A DNA stretch of 64,000 nt from Lutibacter maritimus (GCF_900116115.1 NZ_FOZP01000005.1:1-64000); one strand, 5' to 3'. Positions 8,934 to 19,595 are shown, numbered from the stretch's first letter. Made by a program: numbers and translations. Notes: a model not told the origin generated them from the sequence alone.

Positions 8934-10364
8934 ATGTCTGTTTTAAAACCTAAAATACTTTTCTCAATACTAATGTTAGCTATCATATTTTCTTGTAATA
9001 ACAAAAGAGATGAAGTTAATGTTGTAAATCATTGGAGCAAAATGCAGCAAATAATTGATAGTATATCAGTTCCTGTTTTTTCAGATAAAGTGTTTTCTGT
9101 AATTGATTATGGGAGTGTTGCAGATGGAGTTTTTGATAATACAAAATCCTTTAAGGATGCTATAAAAGCTTGTTCGCAAAATGGCGGAGGCAAAGTTTTA
9201 ATACCAAAAGGGAAATATTTTTCAGGGCCTATTCATTTGGAAGATAATGTAAATCTTCATTTAGAAGATGGTGCTGAAATTTTATTTAGTACCAATCCAA
9301 AAGATTATTATCCACTAGTTCATACGTCGTATGAAGGTACTGAACTTATGAACTATTCACCTTTAATATATGCTTACAAAAAAAAGAATATTGCTATAAC
9401 TGGTAAAGGTATTTTAAATGGACAAGCTAGTAACGATAATTGGTGGCCTTGGTGCGGAAAAGATTTTTACGGTTGGAAAGAAGGTATGGGAAATCAAAAA
9501 GATAGTTTAAATCTGCCAGTTTTGATGGAAATGGGAGAAAACAATACACCTGTAAATGAGCGAGTTTTTGGAGAAAATCATTTTTTAAGACCAAGTTTTA
9601 TTCAACCTTTTGAATGTGTTGATGTAATGATTAAGGATGTGAAAATTATAAATGCACCTTTTTGGGTAATGCACCCAATAAAATGTACCAATGTAATTAT
9701 TGATGGCGTAACAGTAGAAAGTCATGGGCCAAATAATGATGGTTGTGATCCTGAATATTCTAAAAATGTTTGGATAAAGAATTGCACTTTTAATACAGGT
9801 GATGATTGTATTGCAATTAAATCAGGTAGAAATGGTGATGGTAGAAGAGTGGCTATAAAAAGCGAAAATATTGTTATTCAAAATTGTAAAATGATTGATG
9901 GTCACGGTGGAGTTGTAATTGGAAGTGAAATATCTGCAGGTGTTAGAAATGTATTTGCCGAAAATTGCACGATGGATAGCCCAAATTTAGATAGAGCTAT
10001 TAGAATAAAAACAAACTCAAAAAGAGGTGGAGTAGTTGAAAATATTTATGTAAGAAATATAGAAATAGGACAGGTGAAAGAATGCGTTTTAAAAGTAAAT
10101 ATGTTTTACGGAATTTATGGAGTTCAATCGGGAGATTTTATTCCAGTAGTAAAAAATATTTATTTAGAAAATATTACAGTTAAAAATGGTGGTGAGTTTG
10201 GAATTTTAGCTAAAGGATATAAAGAATCTCCAATAAGTAATATCAATTTTAAAAACGTAAGTATTGAAAAAGTAGGACAACCTTACTCGTTAGAAAATGT
10301 TGAAAACATCAATTTTGAAAACACTTATATAAACGGAAATCTAATGACAAGTATAAAAAATTAA
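8934..10364 (+). CDS. GH28 polygalacturonase, lipoprotein
   Basis: Inverting glycoside hydrolase cleaving alpha-1,4-galacturonosyl bonds in homogalacturonan or its oligosaccharides. A lipoprotein signal ends in IIFSC (Cys21), so the enzyme is anchored in the periplasm or on the cell surface. The GH28 beta-helix motifs appear in order: NNDGCD near residue 267 and GDDCIAIKSG near 288 (the three catalytic aspartates), GHGG near 322, and RIKT near 357. It opens the susCD unit and is 50 bp from susC. Exo- versus endo-action cannot be told from sequence alone. Confidence 0.93.
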   Translation: MSVLKPKILFSILMLAIIFSCNNKRDEVNVVNHWSKMQQIIDSISVPVFSDKVFSVIDYGSVADGVFDNTKSFKDAIKACSQNGGGKVLIPKGKYFSGPIHLEDNVNLHLEDGAEILFSTNPKDYYPLVHTSYEGTELMNYSPLIYAYKKKNIAITGKGILNGQASNDNWWPWCGKDFYGWKEGMGNQKDSLNLPVLMEMGENNTPVNERVFGENHFLRPSFIQPFECVDVMIKDVKIINAPFWVMHPIKCTNVIIDGVTVESHGPNNDGCDPEYSKNVWIKNCTFNTGDDCIAIKSGRNGDGRRVAIKSENIVIQNCKMIDGHGGVVIGSEISAGVRNVFAENCTMDSPNLDRAIRIKTNSKRGGVVENIYVRNIEIGQVKECVLKVNMFYGIYGVQSGDFIPVVKNIYLENITVKNGGEFGILAKGYKESPISNINFKNVSIEKVGQPYSLENVENINFENTYINGNLMTSIKN

Positions 10365-10414
10365 TTTAAACACAATTATCAAATTAGAATATAAACCAAA
10401 TTTAGTATCAAATT

Positions 10415-13400
10415 ATGAATATCAAAGTTTTATTAAAAAGAGTCTTAAAATGGACTTGTGCTATTTTCCTTTTTTTGGGCGTGCTCATAGGGAATGATAT
10501 TTTTGCACAAAATGGATCTGAAATAAGCGGGATAATTACAGATGAAGGAGGCCTGCCTTTACCAGGAGTTAATATTATAGAAAAAGGAACTAAAAATGGA
10601 GCTTCAACTGATTTTGATGGAAAATTTTCTATGAAAATCACAAGCCAAAACGCTAAGTTAGTTGTAAGCTATTTAGGTTTTCAGACTCAAGAAGTTAGCA
10701 TTGATGGAAAAAAAGTGCTAAATATTGTACTTAAAACAAATTTAGAATCTTTAGATGAAGTAGTTGTTATTGGTTATGGAACAGCGCGTAAGTCAGATTT
10801 AACAGGTTCAGTTACAGCTATTTCTGGTGATGCTTTAAAAAAAGTAGCAATTTCAAATGTTGCTGAAGCATTAACAGGTAGAATGGCAGGGGTACAAGTT
10901 TTATCTACAGAAGGTTCGCCTGATGCTGAAATTAAAATTAGAATTCGTGGAGGAGGTTCTTTAACCCAAGATAGCTCTCCATTAGTAATTGTAGATGGAT
11001 TCCCAGTAAATAGCATGAGTGATGTTTCACCATCTGATATTGAAAATATTACAGTTTTAAAAGACGCTTCCTCTACAGCTATTTATGGGTCTAGAGGTGC
11101 AAATGGTGTTATTATTATAACTACTAAAACAGGAAAAGACGGAAAAATAGTAGTGAGTCTTAATACATATTATGGGGCTAAAAAAATTGCAAAAACAATT
11201 GATGTTCAAAATCCTGAAGATTTTGTAAAATGGCAGTATGAATATGCATTACTTGAAGATGATTTAATTTCTTATGAAAAAATATTTGGTCAATGGCAAG
11301 ATTATGACCAATACATTGGCATGAAAGGTAATAACTGGCAAAAACAGATTTACGGTGAAATGGGTGAAGTTAGAAGCCATGATTTAGGAATACGTGGTGG
11401 ATCAGAAAAAGTTAATTACAACTTTAGTTATGCTAATTATGATGAAAAAACAATTATGTTAGGTTCTGACTATAAAAGAAATAACATATCATTTTCATTA
11501 AAAAATAAAGCTTCTGAAAAAGTAGATTTATCTTTAACTTTCCGTTATTCTGATACGGAAATAAATGGAGGTGGAGCGAATGAACAAAATGAAATTTCTT
11601 CAGCAGATGCGCGCCTTAGACACAGTGTTGGTTATTCACCAATTCCTTTACCTGGTTTAACAACCGATAATACAGATGAAGCGCTTTCAAGTTATTTAGT
11701 AAATCCATTTGTTGCTGTTGCTGATAATCAACGTAAACAACTTAGAAAAAACTTTAATGTACTTGGTAGTTTTTCTTGGGAAATTATAGAAAACCTTAAA
11801 TTTAAAACCGATTTAGGTATAGATAATTATAATAATTTAGATTATCGTTTTTATGGACGTTCTACTTATTATGCAAACAATAGACCCGCAGCAGAAAATC
11901 AAGGACTACCTTCATTGGTATTTAGTGATAGAAAAAGAGATCGTTTTAGAAATGCTAACACGTTAAATTACGATTTTAAAAATATATTAGGTGATGATCA
12001 TAGTTTAAAGCTTTTAGTGGGTGAAGAAATGCTTATTAACAAAAACAATGAAGTAACTACAGAAATTCAAGGTTTTCCAAAGTTTTTTGATTTTGCAACT
12101 GCAAGAAATTTAACAACACAAGGTATTCCTCAGGCAGTTGATAATTATTACAGTCCTGATGATAAATTATTATCGTTTTTTGGTCGTGTAAACTATGATT
12201 ATAAAAACCGTTACCTTTTAACTGCAACGTATCGTGCAGATGGTTCAAGTAAATTTTTAGGAGACAACAGTTGGGGATATTTTCCGTCAGCAGCTGTGGC
12301 TTGGAAAATTACTGAAGAAGATTTTATGAAAGATATATCTTGGATAAACTCATTAAAATTAAGATTAAGTTATGGTCAGGCAGGAAACAACAATATTCCT
12401 TCTGGACAAACAGTTCAAAATTTTGAATCTAGAAACACAACATATCTTAACGGTATAACTAACTATTGGGCAGCATCAAATACTTTAGCTAACCCAGATT
12501 TAAAATGGGAAACAACAGTTACTCAAAACGTAGGGCTTGATTATGATCTTTTCAAAGGAAAAGTTACAGGTTCATTAGAAGCATATAAAAATGTTACTAA
12601 AGATTTATTAATCAATTTCCCAGTACCAGGAACAGGTTACACAAGTCAATATAGAAATATGGGGGAAACTCAAAATATGGGAGTTGAAGCTTCATTAAAT
12701 TATGCAGCAATAGAAAAAGAAAATTACGGTTTAAATTTTTCTGTAAATATTGGTATAAACAAAAACAAAATCAATTCTTTAGGAGTTATGGATGATTTTG
12801 GACAAAATACCAATTGGGCTTCTTCTCAAATAGGAAATGATTATGTGATTAATGTTGGAGAACCTTTAGGATTAATGTACGGATATCAAAGTGATGGACG
12901 TTATGAAGTTTCTGATTTTAATTACGATCCAACAACTGGTAGCTACACTCTAAAAGATGGAGTTGTTGATAACACAGCAGTTGTAGGTACTGTTATGCCA
13001 GGTACCATGAAATTAAAAGATATTACTGATGATGGTAAAGTTACAGTAAGTGATAATACAATTATTGGAAATTCTAATCCAAAACATACAGGAGGTATGG
13101 TAATTAACGCTTATGCTTATGGTTTTGATCTTTCAGCAGGTTTTAACTGGAGTGTTGGAAATGATGTTTATAATGCAAATAAAATTGAGTTTACAACTTC
13201 TAATCCAAACGGACAATACAGAAATTTAAGTACAGAAATGGCGGATGGTATTAGATGGACAAATTTAGATCCAACATCTGGACAATTAGTAACAGATCCT
13301 ACGCAATTAGCTGCGCTTAACGCAAATACTACAATGTGGTCTCCATATATGCAACGTTTTGTTTTTAGTGATTGGGCAGTTGAAGATGGCTCATTTTTAA

Positions 13401-13633
13401 GATTGAACACACTTACTTTAGGTTATACAGTTTCAGAATCATTAATATCACAAGTTGGTATTTCTAAACTAAGATTTTACCTTACAGCTAATAATGTTTT
13501 TATTCTTACAAACTATTCAGGTTTAGATCCTGAAGTTTCTACAAGAAGAAAAACACCACTAACGCCTGGAGTTGATTATTCACCATTTCCACGTAGTAGA
13601 CAATTGGTTTTTGGTTTAAACCTTACTTTTTAA
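10415..13633 (+). CDS. susC: SusC-type TonB-dependent outer-membrane transporter
   Basis: Imports pectic oligosaccharides across the outer membrane, powered by TonB. The 1072 residues comprise a signal peptide (cleavage near DIFAQ), a carboxypeptidase-D-like domain (about residues 35-110, containing GLPLPGVNI and STDFDGKFS), a plug domain starting at LDEVVVIGYG with the segments GRMAGV, IRIRGGGS and STAIYGSRGANGV, and a C-terminal beta-barrel ending in an aromatic strand (LVFGLNLTF). It has no N-terminal STN domain, so it is not expected to signal through a FecR-type anti-sigma factor, in line with LacI control. Followed 20 bp later by its SusD partner. Confidence 0.96.
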   Translation: MNIKVLLKRVLKWTCAIFLFLGVLIGNDIFAQNGSEISGIITDEGGLPLPGVNIIEKGTKNGASTDFDGKFSMKITSQNAKLVVSYLGFQTQEVSIDGKKVLNIVLKTNLESLDEVVVIGYGTARKSDLTGSVTAISGDALKKVAISNVAEALTGRMAGVQVLSTEGSPDAEIKIRIRGGGSLTQDSSPLVIVDGFPVNSMSDVSPSDIENITVLKDASSTAIYGSRGANGVIIITTKTGKDGKIVVSLNTYYGAKKIAKTIDVQNPEDFVKWQYEYALLEDDLISYEKIFGQWQDYDQYIGMKGNNWQKQIYGEMGEVRSHDLGIRGGSEKVNYNFSYANYDEKTIMLGSDYKRNNISFSLKNKASEKVDLSLTFRYSDTEINGGGANEQNEISSADARLRHSVGYSPIPLPGLTTDNTDEALSSYLVNPFVAVADNQRKQLRKNFNVLGSFSWEIIENLKFKTDLGIDNYNNLDYRFYGRSTYYANNRPAAENQGLPSLVFSDRKRDRFRNANTLNYDFKNILGDDHSLKLLVGEEMLINKNNEVTTEIQGFPKFFDFATARNLTTQGIPQAVDNYYSPDDKLLSFFGRVNYDYKNRYLLTATYRADGSSKFLGDNSWGYFPSAAVAWKITEEDFMKDISWINSLKLRLSYGQAGNNNIPSGQTVQNFESRNTTYLNGITNYWAASNTLANPDLKWETTVTQNVGLDYDLFKGKVTGSLEAYKNVTKDLLINFPVPGTGYTSQYRNMGETQNMGVEASLNYAAIEKENYGLNFSVNIGINKNKINSLGVMDDFGQNTNWASSQIGNDYVINVGEPLGLMYGYQSDGRYEVSDFNYDPTTGSYTLKDGVVDNTAVVGTVMPGTMKLKDITDDGKVTVSDNTIIGNSNPKHTGGMVINAYAYGFDLSAGFNWSVGNDVYNANKIEFTTSNPNGQYRNLSTEMADGIRWTNLDPTSGQLVTDPTQLAALNANTTMWSPYMQRFVFSDWAVEDGSFLRLNTLTLGYTVSESLISQVGISKLRFYLTANNVFILTNYSGLDPEVSTRRKTPLTPGVDYSPFPRSRQLVFGLNLTF

Positions 13634-13653
13634 TTAAAAAAATTTATTAGAAG

Positions 13654-15441
13654 ATGAAACATAAAATAATAATTTTAGGAATAATAATAGCTGGAATTTT
13701 TGCTTCTTGCCAAGACTTGAGTGATGATTTTTTAGAAGCACCAGCACAATCAACCTTAGATGAATCCATAATTTTCTCAACACCAGGATTAGCAAAAGGT
13801 GCTGTTGATGGAATTAAAGAACCTTTTGGACAAACAAACTCTTATAGAGGTCGTTTTATTCCATTCTATGGATTTAATACTGATACTGAATGGAATCTTA
13901 ATTCAGATAAATTAAACGATTCTCAAGCAGATTTGTGTGTGTATAATGCTATGCCAAACAATTCTCAAATGAATACAGAAAATAATGCTTGGGCAATGAT
14001 GTATTTAGGTATAGAGCGCGCAAATATCTGTATTAGAGGTTTACGTACTTTTGGAAATCCAACACCTGGAACTGAACTTGGACAATTATTAGGTGAAGCA
14101 TTAACATTACGTGCAATTTACTATGCAGATTTAACGAAAGCTTGGGGAGATGTTCCAGCTCGTTTTGAACCAATCAATTCTGAAACTATTTATTTAGAAA
14201 AATCTAGTAGAGATGTAATATATAAACAAATAATTCAAGATTTAGGTGAAGCTGCAACATTAGTTGCTTGGCCCAATGAAACTGCAGCTACTTCAAGTGT
14301 AGAAAGAATTAATAAAGCTTTTGTAAAAGGTTTTAGAGCGCGTTTAGCAATGGTAGCAAGTGGTTATCAACAATATCCTGATGGTGTTAGAAGAAGCAAT
14401 GATCCAGAACTTACCGTTGATAAAATGTACAAATTAGCTTTAGATGAATGTCGTGATGTAATTGAAAGCGGATCAGCACGTTTAGAAACAACTTTTGAAA
14501 CATTATGGAAAAAATATAATCAAGAAAATATAACAGCTGGTGGTGAATCACTTTGGGAAATTCCATTTTCTGATGGTAGAGGAAGAGTGTTATTCTCTTT
14601 TGCAGTAAGACACACTGCTGCAGATCAATTTACTGGGCAAGGTAGAGGAGGTTTAGCAGGACCACTTCCAACAGTTTTTTATGATTTTGATGAATCTGAT
14701 ACTCGTAGAGATATAACTTGTGTTCCTTATAGATTTGGTACTCCATCAAATGGAATAGCAAAACAAGAATTAGGAAGTTTAGATACTTGGTATTTTGGAA
14801 AATACCGTTACGAATGGATGAATCGTTATGTAACATCAACCAATGATGATGGTGTAAACAAAATTTACATGCGTTACGCTGAAGTTCTTTTTATAGCAGC
14901 GGAAGCAGCTAATGAGTTAGAGGGACCAGGAGCGGCAGCACCATATTTAAAAGAAATTCGTAGAAGAGCATTTAAATCTGCAGACCATGCTCAAAAAGTA
15001 GATGCGTATGTGAATGCTTTATCAAGTAAAGAAAGCATGTTTAATGCTTTAGTTCTAGAACATAAATATGAATTTACCGGAGAAATGGAGCGTAAACAAT
15101 CGCTTATTCGTTGGAATTTGTTAAAAACAAAACTTGATGAAGCTAAAGCTAAAATGGTAAATTTAAAAAACCGTACTGGTGAATATGCAAATGTACCAAC
15201 TACTTTATATTTCAAGTATGCAGAAGACAACGTAACATTAGATATTTATGGATTGAATAGAAATGAAAACCAAAACCCTGGAATTGAATATTCAGCGGTT
15301 ACATGGGAAAATTTGGTTGATGATAAAATCAACTCTCTTTTCAAAACTGGAGTAAATCCTGATGACAGACAATTTTGGCCAATTTGGCAAGTATTTATTG
15401 ATGGAAGTAATGGTAAATTGGTTAACGATTATAACTATTAA
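13654..15441 (+). CDS. susD: SusD-type glycan-binding lipoprotein
   Basis: Surface lid of the SusC transporter that captures glycan chains. The 595-residue protein has a lipoprotein signal ending in FASC (Cys19), the SusD N-terminal domain with a characteristic YYADLTKAWGDVP segment near residue 155, and the C-terminal SusD/RagB domain where IYMRYAEVLFIAAEA and YLKEIRRRAF fall. Length and order are typical of the family. It is specific to the SusC encoded upstream by pairing rule; the ligand (pectic oligosaccharide) is inferred from the enzymes around it. Confidence 0.95.
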   Translation: MKHKIIILGIIIAGIFASCQDLSDDFLEAPAQSTLDESIIFSTPGLAKGAVDGIKEPFGQTNSYRGRFIPFYGFNTDTEWNLNSDKLNDSQADLCVYNAMPNNSQMNTENNAWAMMYLGIERANICIRGLRTFGNPTPGTELGQLLGEALTLRAIYYADLTKAWGDVPARFEPINSETIYLEKSSRDVIYKQIIQDLGEAATLVAWPNETAATSSVERINKAFVKGFRARLAMVASGYQQYPDGVRRSNDPELTVDKMYKLALDECRDVIESGSARLETTFETLWKKYNQENITAGGESLWEIPFSDGRGRVLFSFAVRHTAADQFTGQGRGGLAGPLPTVFYDFDESDTRRDITCVPYRFGTPSNGIAKQELGSLDTWYFGKYRYEWMNRYVTSTNDDGVNKIYMRYAEVLFIAAEAANELEGPGAAAPYLKEIRRRAFKSADHAQKVDAYVNALSSKESMFNALVLEHKYEFTGEMERKQSLIRWNLLKTKLDEAKAKMVNLKNRTGEYANVPTTLYFKYAEDNVTLDIYGLNRNENQNPGIEYSAVTWENLVDDKINSLFKTGVNPDDRQFWPIWQVFIDGSNGKLVNDYNY

Positions 15442-15479
15442 GTTTCAAAAGTTAATAATAAATAAAAGTTATTAAAATT

Positions 15480-17030
15480 ATGAAAACAAAGAATATATTA
15501 AATAAATTATTAGTGATGCTATTCCTGACATTTACAGTCCTAAGTTGCGACTATGATGTTGATGTAATAGATCAACTATTAGTAGATAGAGAATTTGCTC
15601 CAGTTGATTTAACTGCTAGAGTAAGAAATCAAACAACTGTTGAATTAAACTGGATTGTAAAAAACGGAGTAGATTATTATGTAGTTGAATTTAGTGCAGA
15701 TGATCCTACTTTTGCAACTATTTACAAATCTATTGAAGTTAGAGGAGATGAATTACCTGTTCAAGTAGCATTAGAAGGAGAAACAGTTTATTCTATAAGA
15801 GTAAAAGCAATTAGTGCTGTAGGATTAGAAGATTCTAAATGGGCAGTTGGAGAAGCAACTACTTTAACAGAGCAATTAATGTTGTCTCCTGAATTGGGTG
15901 ATATAAAAGCACTAGAAGCTACTTTTAGATGGGTTCCAAATAGCAATGTAACTCAAATTGTTATTAATCCAGGTAATATTAAACATGATATTACAGCGCA
16001 AGAAAAAATAGACGGAATTGCTACTGTTACAGGATTAACTAGTGAAACTAATTATACAGCTTTATTATTAAACAACACAAAAACTAGAGGTACCGCATCT
16101 TTTACAACTGGAATTGACGTAGGAGATAATACGCTAGTAACTGTTGATGATGATTTATTTCAAATGATTGCGGATGCAGCTCCTGGAGATATCTTACTTT
16201 TAGAAGCTGGTGACTATACTGCACAAACAGGTACAATAAAGTTAAATAAATCAATTACAATTCAAGGATTAAGAAATTATAATAAGCCGCTTTTAAAAGT
16301 GAATTTTGAAATTAATACAGGTGCAGTTGATGTTAGTTTAGTTGACTTAGATTTATTAGGTGATGATGGCACAAGTTTATCTGATGTGATAAGATATACC
16401 GAAGTTGGAAATTATAATTCACTTTTAGTTAGTGGTTGTGTAGTTCATGATTTTGCGCGCTCATTTATTGCCGGTAATGTTACTGGAGCTATTGTTCAAT
16501 CAGTAACTGTTGAAAATTGTGTTGTTACCAATGTGTTAACGAATGGAGGTGATTTTATTGATTTTAGAAATTCAGATGTTTTAAATCTTACTGTTAAAAC
16601 AAGTACATTTAACAACTGTGCACCAGGACGTGACTTTTTCAGATTGGATGATGCAGGAACATCAACACAATCAGGTTTTACTTGTAACGTTCTGTTAGAA
16701 AGTTGTACGTTATTTGGTGTTTCTAATACGAATGATAGAATTTTATATGTTAGATTCCAAGCAAATAAAATAACAGTTAAAAACAATTTGTTTGCTGAAA
16801 CATCAGCCTATTATTCAAACCAAAGTAGAACAGACCCAAGCCCTACATTTTTAAATAATAATTATTTTAATGCACCTGGATTTTTTGATTCTTCTCAATT
16901 AATTTATGATGGTTCAGGAACTCATACTGATTTAGATCCTGGTTTTGTAGATGCAACTATAGGTAATTTTAAAATAACAAATCAAACTTTATTAGATAAT
17001 CAAGTTGGAGACCCACGTTGGCTTCAATAG
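15480..17030 (+). CDS. DUF4957/DUF5123 surface lipoprotein with Fn3 domain
   Basis: Probably a surface glycan-binding protein in the position that SusE/SusF-like proteins occupy. The 516 residues start with a lipoprotein signal ending in VLSC (Cys23), followed by a fibronectin type III-like domain (about 35-125), a second beta domain, then a right-handed beta-helix with the DUF4957-type entry (DDLFQMIADAAPGDILLLEAG near residue 220) and a C-terminal DUF5123-type tail ending in VGDPRW. The helix resembles pectate lyase folds, but I see none of the clustered catalytic Asp/Arg motifs, so binding is favoured over catalysis. Last gene before a strong terminator. Confidence 0.78.
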   Translation: MKTKNILNKLLVMLFLTFTVLSCDYDVDVIDQLLVDREFAPVDLTARVRNQTTVELNWIVKNGVDYYVVEFSADDPTFATIYKSIEVRGDELPVQVALEGETVYSIRVKAISAVGLEDSKWAVGEATTLTEQLMLSPELGDIKALEATFRWVPNSNVTQIVINPGNIKHDITAQEKIDGIATVTGLTSETNYTALLLNNTKTRGTASFTTGIDVGDNTLVTVDDDLFQMIADAAPGDILLLEAGDYTAQTGTIKLNKSITIQGLRNYNKPLLKVNFEINTGAVDVSLVDLDLLGDDGTSLSDVIRYTEVGNYNSLLVSGCVVHDFARSFIAGNVTGAIVQSVTVENCVVTNVLTNGGDFIDFRNSDVLNLTVKTSTFNNCAPGRDFFRLDDAGTSTQSGFTCNVLLESCTLFGVSNTNDRILYVRFQANKITVKNNLFAETSAYYSNQSRTDPSPTFLNNNYFNAPGFFDSSQLIYDGSGTHTDLDPGFVDATIGNFKITNQTLLDNQVGDPRWLQ

Positions 17031-17060
17031 AAAAATCTGATGCATAAGTTTATTAGAATT

Positions 17061-17094
17061 AAAGAGGTATGCATTTTAGCATACCTCTTTTTAT
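17061..17094 (+). terminator. Intrinsic terminator after the SusCD unit
   Basis: A perfect 12-bp stem (AAAGAGGTATGC / GCATACCTCTTT), 6-nt loop, then TTAT. It separates the GH28-susCD-DUF5123 unit from the PL9 gene, implying separate transcription of the enzyme block. Confidence 0.88.
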
Positions 17095-17144
17095 TATCAA
17101 CTTAAAATTAAATTTTTTTAAAAAAAAGTAACCATACATTAAAA

Positions 17145-18596
17145 ATGAGATTATTATACCTATTTCTTTTAATTGGACTTATTGCGTGCTCAAAAGATGA
17201 GGACAATTCAGATACTGCTATATATGTTCAATCAATAGCTATTAGTGGTACTAATATTAATTTAGGTATTACTGGGCAAATGACAGCAATTGTTTTACCT
17301 CAAAATGCAACTGATAAATCTATTCTTTGGGAAGTTTCGGATAGTTCAATTGCTGAAATTTCAAATACTGGATTATTGACAGCTAAAAAAAATGGAACTG
17401 TAATTGTACAAGCAACAGCTAATGATAAAGGAACGGTGAAATCAACAAAAGAAATAACAATTTCAAGTTTTGCCTCTGGACCATCCTATAATTATGTGGT
17501 TTCTACTTCTTCTGAATTGTTATCAGCTTTAAATAATGTGAAGGCAGGGGAAATAATTTTTTTAAATGGTGGAAATTATATAATCAATGATAAAATAACA
17601 TTAAGTAAATCAGGAACCTCGGGCAATGAAATTACTTTAATCGGTCAAACAGAAGGTACAAGAGCTAAACTTGATTTTTCAGCAATGTCAGAAAATTCAG
17701 CAAATAGAGGTGTAACCATAACTGGAAATTATTGGCATATTAAAGGAATAGACATATTTGCGGCGGGTGATAATGGAATGTTTATTAGCGGAAATAATAA
17801 TTTAATTGAGTTTTGTACTTTTAGTGAGAATGCAGATACTGGGCTTCAAATTGGAAATGGTGCAGCAAATAACACTATTTTAAATTGTGATTCTTTTTTT
17901 AATGCAGATTCATCCATTGAAAATGCTGATGGATTTGCTTGTAAATTAGATGCAGGCACTGGAAATAAATTTATTGGTTGTAGAGCTTGGCAAAATTTAG
18001 ATGACGGTTGGGATGGTTACTTAAGAGGGACAGATAATATTACAACTACCTATGAAAACTGTTGGGCTATAAAAAATGGTTATTTAAAAAATGGCACTAA
18101 AGGTTTAGGAGATGGAAACGGATTTAAAACTGGAGGAAGTGATGATAAGTTGTTAAGACACAATGCAATTTATAAAAACTGTTTAGCTGTTGGAAATGTG
18201 TATGATGGTTTTGATCATAATAGTAATAGAGGAAATGTTACAATGTACAACTGCTCGGCGTATGATAATGGAAAAAATTATTCATTTAGCAACACCAACC
18301 CTTTAGAAAAACTAACTATTAAAAATAGTAGTGTATTAGGAATTTTAGGAAGTGTAAGTGCTTCAAATATCGATATTACTAATAATAGTTGGCAAAATGG
18401 AATTGTTACTACTTCAGAAGATTTTATAAGCATTGATTACAGTGAATTAATAAGCGCAAGAAACGCAGACGGAAGTTTACCAAACATAACCTTTTTTCAT
18501 TTAAAAGCAGGAAGTGATTTAATTGATAAAGGAATTGATGTGGGATTATCTTTTAATGGAAGTGCACCAGATTTGGGTCCTTTTGAAAGCAATTAA
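17145..18596 (+). CDS. PL9 family pectate lyase with Big2 domain, lipoprotein
   Basis: Calcium-dependent lyase cleaving polygalacturonate (or the RG-I backbone) by beta-elimination to unsaturated products. The 483 residues have a lipoprotein signal ending in LIAC (Cys15), a bacterial Ig-like (Big2) domain at about 28-108, and a right-handed parallel beta-helix. PL9 features are visible: ADGFACKLDAG near residue 268, the aspartate cluster NLDDGWDGYL near 286 that binds catalytic calcium, and GNGFKTGG near 325 holding the lysine base of the Pel9A type. It starts 55 bp after the terminator, so it heads a new unit. Confidence 0.88.
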   Translation: MRLLYLFLLIGLIACSKDEDNSDTAIYVQSIAISGTNINLGITGQMTAIVLPQNATDKSILWEVSDSSIAEISNTGLLTAKKNGTVIVQATANDKGTVKSTKEITISSFASGPSYNYVVSTSSELLSALNNVKAGEIIFLNGGNYIINDKITLSKSGTSGNEITLIGQTEGTRAKLDFSAMSENSANRGVTITGNYWHIKGIDIFAAGDNGMFISGNNNLIEFCTFSENADTGLQIGNGAANNTILNCDSFFNADSSIENADGFACKLDAGTGNKFIGCRAWQNLDDGWDGYLRGTDNITTTYENCWAIKNGYLKNGTKGLGDGNGFKTGGSDDKLLRHNAIYKNCLAVGNVYDGFDHNSNRGNVTMYNCSAYDNGKNYSFSNTNPLEKLTIKNSSVLGILGSVSASNIDITNNSWQNGIVTTSEDFISIDYSELISARNADGSLPNITFFHLKAGSDLIDKGIDVGLSFNGSAPDLGPFESN

Positions 18597-18614
18597 TTAT
18601 TTTAGCTACAGTTT

Positions 18615-19568
18615 ATGAACTTTAAGAAAGTACATATTATTATATTCTTTTTAGTTTTTACACTTAACGTAAATTCTCAACAGATAAAAACTATAGATAC
18701 CAGTTATACAGTTTATAGTTCTTATAAAAAATATGTGAAAAAATTCCCTCAAATTAGCATTGTAAAGCCTCAAAAATTTGAAAATATTGCTGAAAAAAGG
18801 AATATAGTTTATAAGAAAATTGGAAAGCGAAAATTACATTTAGATGCCTTTTATCATAAAAGGCAACAATTAAAACCAGCTGTTGTTTTAGTTCACGGTG
18901 GTGGTTGGAAATCTGGGAATAAATCACATATGGAGCCAATGGCTCAACATATAGCTTCAAAAGGTTATGCTTGTTTTTCTGTTGAATACAGATTATCGCC
19001 TGAAGCAATTTTTCCTGCTGGAATTTTTGATCTTAAAAATGCAATTCAGTTTATAAAGGCACAATCAAACCAATTTAATATTGATACAACAAAAGTAGCA
19101 ATTATAGGTTGTTCATCAGGTGGACAAATGGCAGCTTTGGTTGGAACAACCAATAAAAATGTAAATTTTGAAGAAAAAAATAATACATTCACTCCGTCAG
19201 CTTCAGTGCAATCAATTATAGATATTGATGGTATTTTAGCATTTAAACATCCAGAATCAGAGGAAGGAGCAATGGCAAGTTTGTGGTTAGGAGGAAATTC
19301 TGAGGATAAACTTGAAACTTGGTTGGAAGCATCAGCTTTAACTCATACAGATAAAAATACACCACCAATTTTATTTATTGGAAGTCAATACCCACGTTTT
19401 TTAGCAGGTAAAGATGATATGATTGAAATTTTAAATAAATATGGTATTTATAATCAAACAGAAATAATACAAAATAGTCCACATTCTTTTTGGTTATTTC
19501 ATCCTTGGTTTGAAATAACACTTAAAAAAGTAACAGACTTTTTAGATAAAACATTAAAAGAAAATTAG
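18615..19568 (+). CDS. Secreted alpha/beta-hydrolase esterase (pectin acetylesterase-like)
   Basis: Probably removes acetyl or other acyl groups from pectin. A signal peptide precedes a 317-residue alpha/beta-hydrolase with the oxyanion motif HGGGWKSG near residue 94 and the nucleophile elbow GCSSGG near 185. A His in SPHSFW near residue 295 is the likely third member of the triad. It follows the PL9 gene by 18 bp. The exact esterase family cannot be fixed by eye; the acyl specificity is inferred from context. Confidence 0.8.
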   Translation: MNFKKVHIIIFFLVFTLNVNSQQIKTIDTSYTVYSSYKKYVKKFPQISIVKPQKFENIAEKRNIVYKKIGKRKLHLDAFYHKRQQLKPAVVLVHGGGWKSGNKSHMEPMAQHIASKGYACFSVEYRLSPEAIFPAGIFDLKNAIQFIKAQSNQFNIDTTKVAIIGCSSGGQMAALVGTTNKNVNFEEKNNTFTPSASVQSIIDIDGILAFKHPESEEGAMASLWLGGNSEDKLETWLEASALTHTDKNTPPILFIGSQYPRFLAGKDDMIEILNKYGIYNQTEIIQNSPHSFWLFHPWFEITLKKVTDFLDKTLKEN

Positions 19569-19595
19569 AATCGGTAAATAAAATTCAAACATAAA

